A stretch of 32,728 nt of DNA from an uncultured Muribaculaceae bacterium (GTDB lineage Bacteria; Bacteroidota; Bacteroidia; Bacteroidales; Muribaculaceae). Below the pieces are notes generated by a model. It saw only the letters and a list, made by a program, of their open reading frames with translations, searched no databases and had not been told where the DNA came from. Position numbers and translations under genes: made by a program. Positions 30,485-32,728 of the stretch are shown piece after piece. Location: assembly GCA_910577465.1 (NCBI GenBank), contig CAJTMM010000027.1, forward strand, positions 1 through 32,728. Reading direction: 5' to 3'. Each line of letters opens with the position of its first letter. Position 1 is the stretch's first letter.

Positions 30485-32266
30485 GCGTTTTTTTGACTTT
30501 TTGGCGGGCTTTTTAGCACCTCCGCGACTTTTTTTCATAAAATATTCGAAGGTGGTTTCTTCAGGCATCTCCTCGCCCGATGCGGCTCCCCGCCGGCGGC
30601 GTGACGATGCGCGGGCATAGTCCTTGTCGGCTTCGGCTATCTCGCTGTACACGCGGTGTCCGAGCCACTGCGCGGCACGCAGGGCATCGACCACGCGTCG
30701 GGCTTCAGCCTTGGGCACGTCGAACAGCGAATAGCCTGGCATGAGGTCGATGCGGCCCACGTCGACACGTTTGCCCTCGACCGTGTGGTTGAGCATGTCT
30801 ATGAGGTTGCCGGCATAGAAACCGTCGTTTTTGCCGAGACTTATGTAGACGCGCTCCATCCCCTTTTCGGCTGTGCGGCGGTCCTTCTCCTTGTCGGTAC
30901 GCGGCTGGCGGTCTTTCTTGTCCTTGCGCGGCTTTTCGTCGATGAAGTCGATGGTGGGGGCGTCGCGGTAATAGTCGAGCAGACGGTTGAATTCGAGCGA
31001 CAGGACACGTTTGAGCAGGTCCTCACCGGTGAGCCAGTCGAGTTTGCGGCTCACACCGGGCAGATATTTGGCTATCTCCTCTTCGTCGACCTTCACGCGC
31101 TCTATGCGGTCGGCGAGGTTGTAGAGTTGCTTCTCGATGATGTGTTGCGGTGTGGGCACCTCCTTGCGTTCGAACGTCTTGCCTATCTTCTTTTCTATCT
31201 CGCGCAGTTTGCCCTTCTCGCGTGAGTGTATTATGGCTATGGACACACCTGTCTTGCCGGCGCGTCCGGTACGTCCCGAGCGGTGGGTGTAGACGGCGGT
31301 GTCGTCGGGCAGACCGTAGTTGATCACATGCGTCAGGTCGTCGACGTCGAGCCCGCGTGCCGCCACGTCGGTTGCCACGAGCAGTGTTATGACGCGGTCG
31401 CGGAACTTGCGCATGACCAGGTCGCGCTGCTGCTGCGAGAGGTCGCCGTGGAGCGAATCGGCATTGTAGCCGTCGGCTATCAGCTTATCGGCTATCTCCT
31501 GGGTGTCGCGTCGGGTGCGACAGAATATTATGCCGTAGATGTTGGGAGTGTCGTCGGCTATGCGTTTGAGGGCGAGGTATTTGTCGCGTGCGTTGACCAT
31601 GTAGTATATGTGGCGCACGTTGGTGGCGCCTTCGTTGCGCTTGCCCACCACAAATTCCACGGGGTCGTGCATGTATTTCTTGGCTATCTTGGCTATCTCC
31701 GGCGGCATGGTGGCTGAGAACATCAGCATCTTGCGGTCGTCGGGGATATGCGACAGTATGGCGTCGATGGATTCAAGGAAGCCCATGTTGAGCATCTCGT
31801 CGGCTTCGTCGAGCACCACGGTGTGTACCTCGTCGAGCTTCACCACTCCGCGGTCGATAAGGTCAATCAGTCTGCCGGGTGTGGCGACTATAATCTGCAC
31901 ACCGCCTTTGCGCAGGGTGCGTATCTGGCTCTCGATGCTCGAGCCGCCGTAGACCGGCAGCACTTTCACCGCCGGCATGTATTTGGAAAAGTCGGCAAGG
32001 TCGCTGCCTATCTGCAGGCATAGCTCGCGTGTAGGTGAGAGTATCAGCGCCTGTGGCTGATGTATATCGGGGTCGATGCGTTGCAGCAGCGGTAGGCCGA
32101 ATGCGGCGGTTTTGCCGGTACCGGTTTGAGCGAGTGCCACCACATCGCCATCGTTGTGCAGCAGATGGGGTATCACTTTTTCTTGTACGGGCATAGGGTT
32201 CTCAAACCCGAGTTCTACGATGGCGCGTTGCAACGGTTCGTTCACGCCCAGTTCTTCAAATGTCAT
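30482..32266 (-). CDS. DEAD-box ATP-dependent RNA helicase
   Basis: Cytoplasmic RNA helicase, probably acting in ribosome assembly or in RNA unfolding in the cold. The 594-residue protein (ATG at 32266; the frame extends 18 residues further, but that part runs over the -7 box) has the Q motif NPMPVQEKVIP, Walker A AQTGTGKT, PTRELCLQI, the DEAD box VLDEADEML, SATMPPEIA, and HRSGRTGRAGKTG. A DbpA-type RNA-binding domain lies near residues 475-550 (RVYISLGKNDGFYAGNLIDM, GRIDLMPGYSLFDV), as in DeaD/CsdA, and the C-terminus is a lysine-rich tail. The gene end overlaps the promoter of the DUF3256 gene. Confidence 0.93.
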   Translation of the reverse strand: MTFEELGVNEPLQRAIVELGFENPMPVQEKVIPHLLHNDGDVVALAQTGTGKTAAFGLPLLQRIDPDIHQPQALILSPTRELCLQIGSDLADFSKYMPAVKVLPVYGGSSIESQIRTLRKGGVQIIVATPGRLIDLIDRGVVKLDEVHTVVLDEADEMLNMGFLESIDAILSHIPDDRKMLMFSATMPPEIAKIAKKYMHDPVEFVVGKRNEGATNVRHIYYMVNARDKYLALKRIADDTPNIYGIIFCRTRRDTQEIADKLIADGYNADSLHGDLSQQQRDLVMRKFRDRVITLLVATDVAARGLDVDDLTHVINYGLPDDTAVYTHRSGRTGRAGKTGVSIAIIHSREKGKLREIEKKIGKTFERKEVPTPQHIIEKQLYNLADRIERVKVDEEEIAKYLPGVSRKLDWLTGEDLLKRVLSLEFNRLLDYYRDAPTIDFIDEKPRKDKKDRQPRTDKEKDRRTAEKGMERVYISLGKNDGFYAGNLIDMLNHTVEGKRVDVGRIDLMPGYSLFDVPKAEARRVVDALRAAQWLGHRVYSEIAEADKDYARASSRRRRGAASGEEMPEETTFEYFMKKSRGGAKKPAKKSKKR

Positions 32267-32306
32267 ATATACTTGTGTTGGTTTGGTGCCAAAATGGCTA
32301 ATCTTA

Positions 32307-32314
32307 CAAAGATA
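32307..32314 (-). promoter_or_regulatory. Putative -7 box for the RNA helicase
   Basis: TATCTTTG on the minus strand, 40 bases upstream of the ATG. No clear -33 partner is present. Confidence 0.45.
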
Positions 32315-32360
32315 CAACAAAGTTTTTATTAATTTGGATTTGTTGGGGAAGGGATTTGGG

Positions 32361-32393
32361 AATTAGGAATGAGAAATTAGGAATTAGGAATTA
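32361..32393. repeat. AATTAGG heptamer array
   Basis: Four 7-base units (AATTAGG, AATGAGA, AATTAGG, AATTAGG) followed by AATTA. The first 18 bases differ at one base from the array at 9205. Confidence 0.8.
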
Positions 32394-32412
32394 TTTTGTT
32401 GATGGGATGGAG

Positions 32413-32624
32413 AGAGGGCATCTTGCCCTCTTGTGGATTGAGGTGGTGGGGGTAGGAGTTTAAGGATTTTAAGGTCTTTAAGGAGGGTAGGGTCGTGGGG
32501 GTGCGAGGGTGTACGAGGGCAAGATGCCCTCGCTCCGGTTTGTTGGTGAGTGATACGAGGGCAGGATGCCCTCGCCCCGGGATGCTCTTGCTGCGGGGGG
32601 TGGAGAGAGGGCATCTTGCCCTCT
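32413..32624. repeat. Four REP-like palindromes
   Basis: Hairpins with 8-bp stems and 3-base loops lie at 32413-32431, 32514-32532, 32556-32574 and 32606-32624. The core GAGGGCA...TGCCCTC is constant, while the outer pair is A-T in copies 1 and 4 and C-G in copies 2 and 3. Loops are TCT in copies 1 and 4 and AGA or GGA in 2 and 3, so the middle copies are in the opposite orientation. Confidence 0.85.
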
Positions 32625-32698
32625 TTTTGATGGGTGTGGGTGGGTGAGGAGGGCGGGAGGTTAAGGACTTTAGGGACTTTAAGGTCGGTAGGGACTTT
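32462..32698. repeat. Two arrays of a nine-base repeat (AAGGACTTT type)
   Basis: Three units at 32462-32488 (AAGGATTTT, AAGGTCTTT, AAGGAGGGT) and four at 32663-32698 (AAGGACTTT, AGGGACTTT, AAGGTCGGT, AGGGACTTT). The period is exactly nine in each. Confidence 0.6.
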
Positions 32699-32728
32699 AG
32701 GGGCGTGGGAAGGGGTTTGTTGGTGGGT

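Larger units (their letters stand above)
32321..32728. other. Gene-free repeat-rich intergenic region
   Basis: No convincing gene is present between the helicase and the window edge. The single open frame of 76 codons here (32384-32614, minus) only translates the repeats and is proline-rich. The stretch holds the heptamer array, the nonamer arrays and the REP-like hairpins, and looks like a landing site for several dispersed repeat families. Confidence 0.75.

Noticed and set aside
32384..32614. 76-codon proline- and arginine-rich open frame on the minus strand
   Set aside because: It is the translation of the REP-like palindromes and nonamers (it contains repeated GARASCPR) and has no promoter or recognisable domain.

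Overview
The window looks like the chromosome of a gut-type Bacteroidales bacterium; a Muribaculaceae-like relative is my inference, not something the sequence proves. The reasons are promoters of the Bacteroidetes form TTTG-N20-TAnnTTTG in front of several genes, families largely confined to this phylum (DUF4494, DUF3256, TIGR02757, paired DUF1573 proteins), secreted proteins with type IX secretion (T9SS) C-terminal sorting domains, and a FucP-type sugar permease beside transketolase. Most genes lie on the minus strand. The exceptions are recO and the long vitamin B12 operon.

Region 1 (1-5.6 kb, minus): transketolase, whose reading frame breaks close to the window edge; a FucP-like MFS permease; the DUF4494-yggS pair; and an AT-richer two-gene cassette in which an unannotated 44-residue ORF stops directly against the start of a 163-residue protein. 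Region 2 (5.7-12 kb, minus): a T9SS-type secreted protein, the MeaB GTPase, a small four-helix-bundle (S23-like) gene bracketed by inverted AATTAGG heptamer repeats, two DUF1573 proteins and a TIGR02757 protein. Region 3 (12-15.8 kb): a tRNA-Glu/rpsT/tRNA-Glu operon, a 73-bp tandem repeat whose units each carry a promoter-like sequence pointing at recO, then a HAD phosphatase and an orphan histidine kinase.

Region 4 (15.8-26.8 kb, plus) is the most distinctive part. A promoter and a full cobalamin riboswitch lead into five closely spaced genes: a BtuB-like TonB-dependent receptor, a BtuG-like propeller lipoprotein, a second lipoprotein, a DUF5074-like propeller protein with a T9SS tail, and a 1410-residue T9SS-tailed protein. 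The second lipoprotein and the giant protein share a module of about 280 residues that I cannot assign to a named domain. Together they look like a cell-surface apparatus for capturing corrinoids and passing them to the outer-membrane receptor. No inner-membrane BtuFCD transporter is in the window.

Region 5 (26.8-32.7 kb, minus): a secreted alpha/beta hydrolase, xseB and xseA with DUF3256 upstream, and a DEAD-box RNA helicase. The last 400 bases hold no convincing gene but contain three repeat families: heptamers, nonamers and REP-like palindromes. The heptamers recur at five or more places in the window, where they supply stop codons and sit beside promoters.
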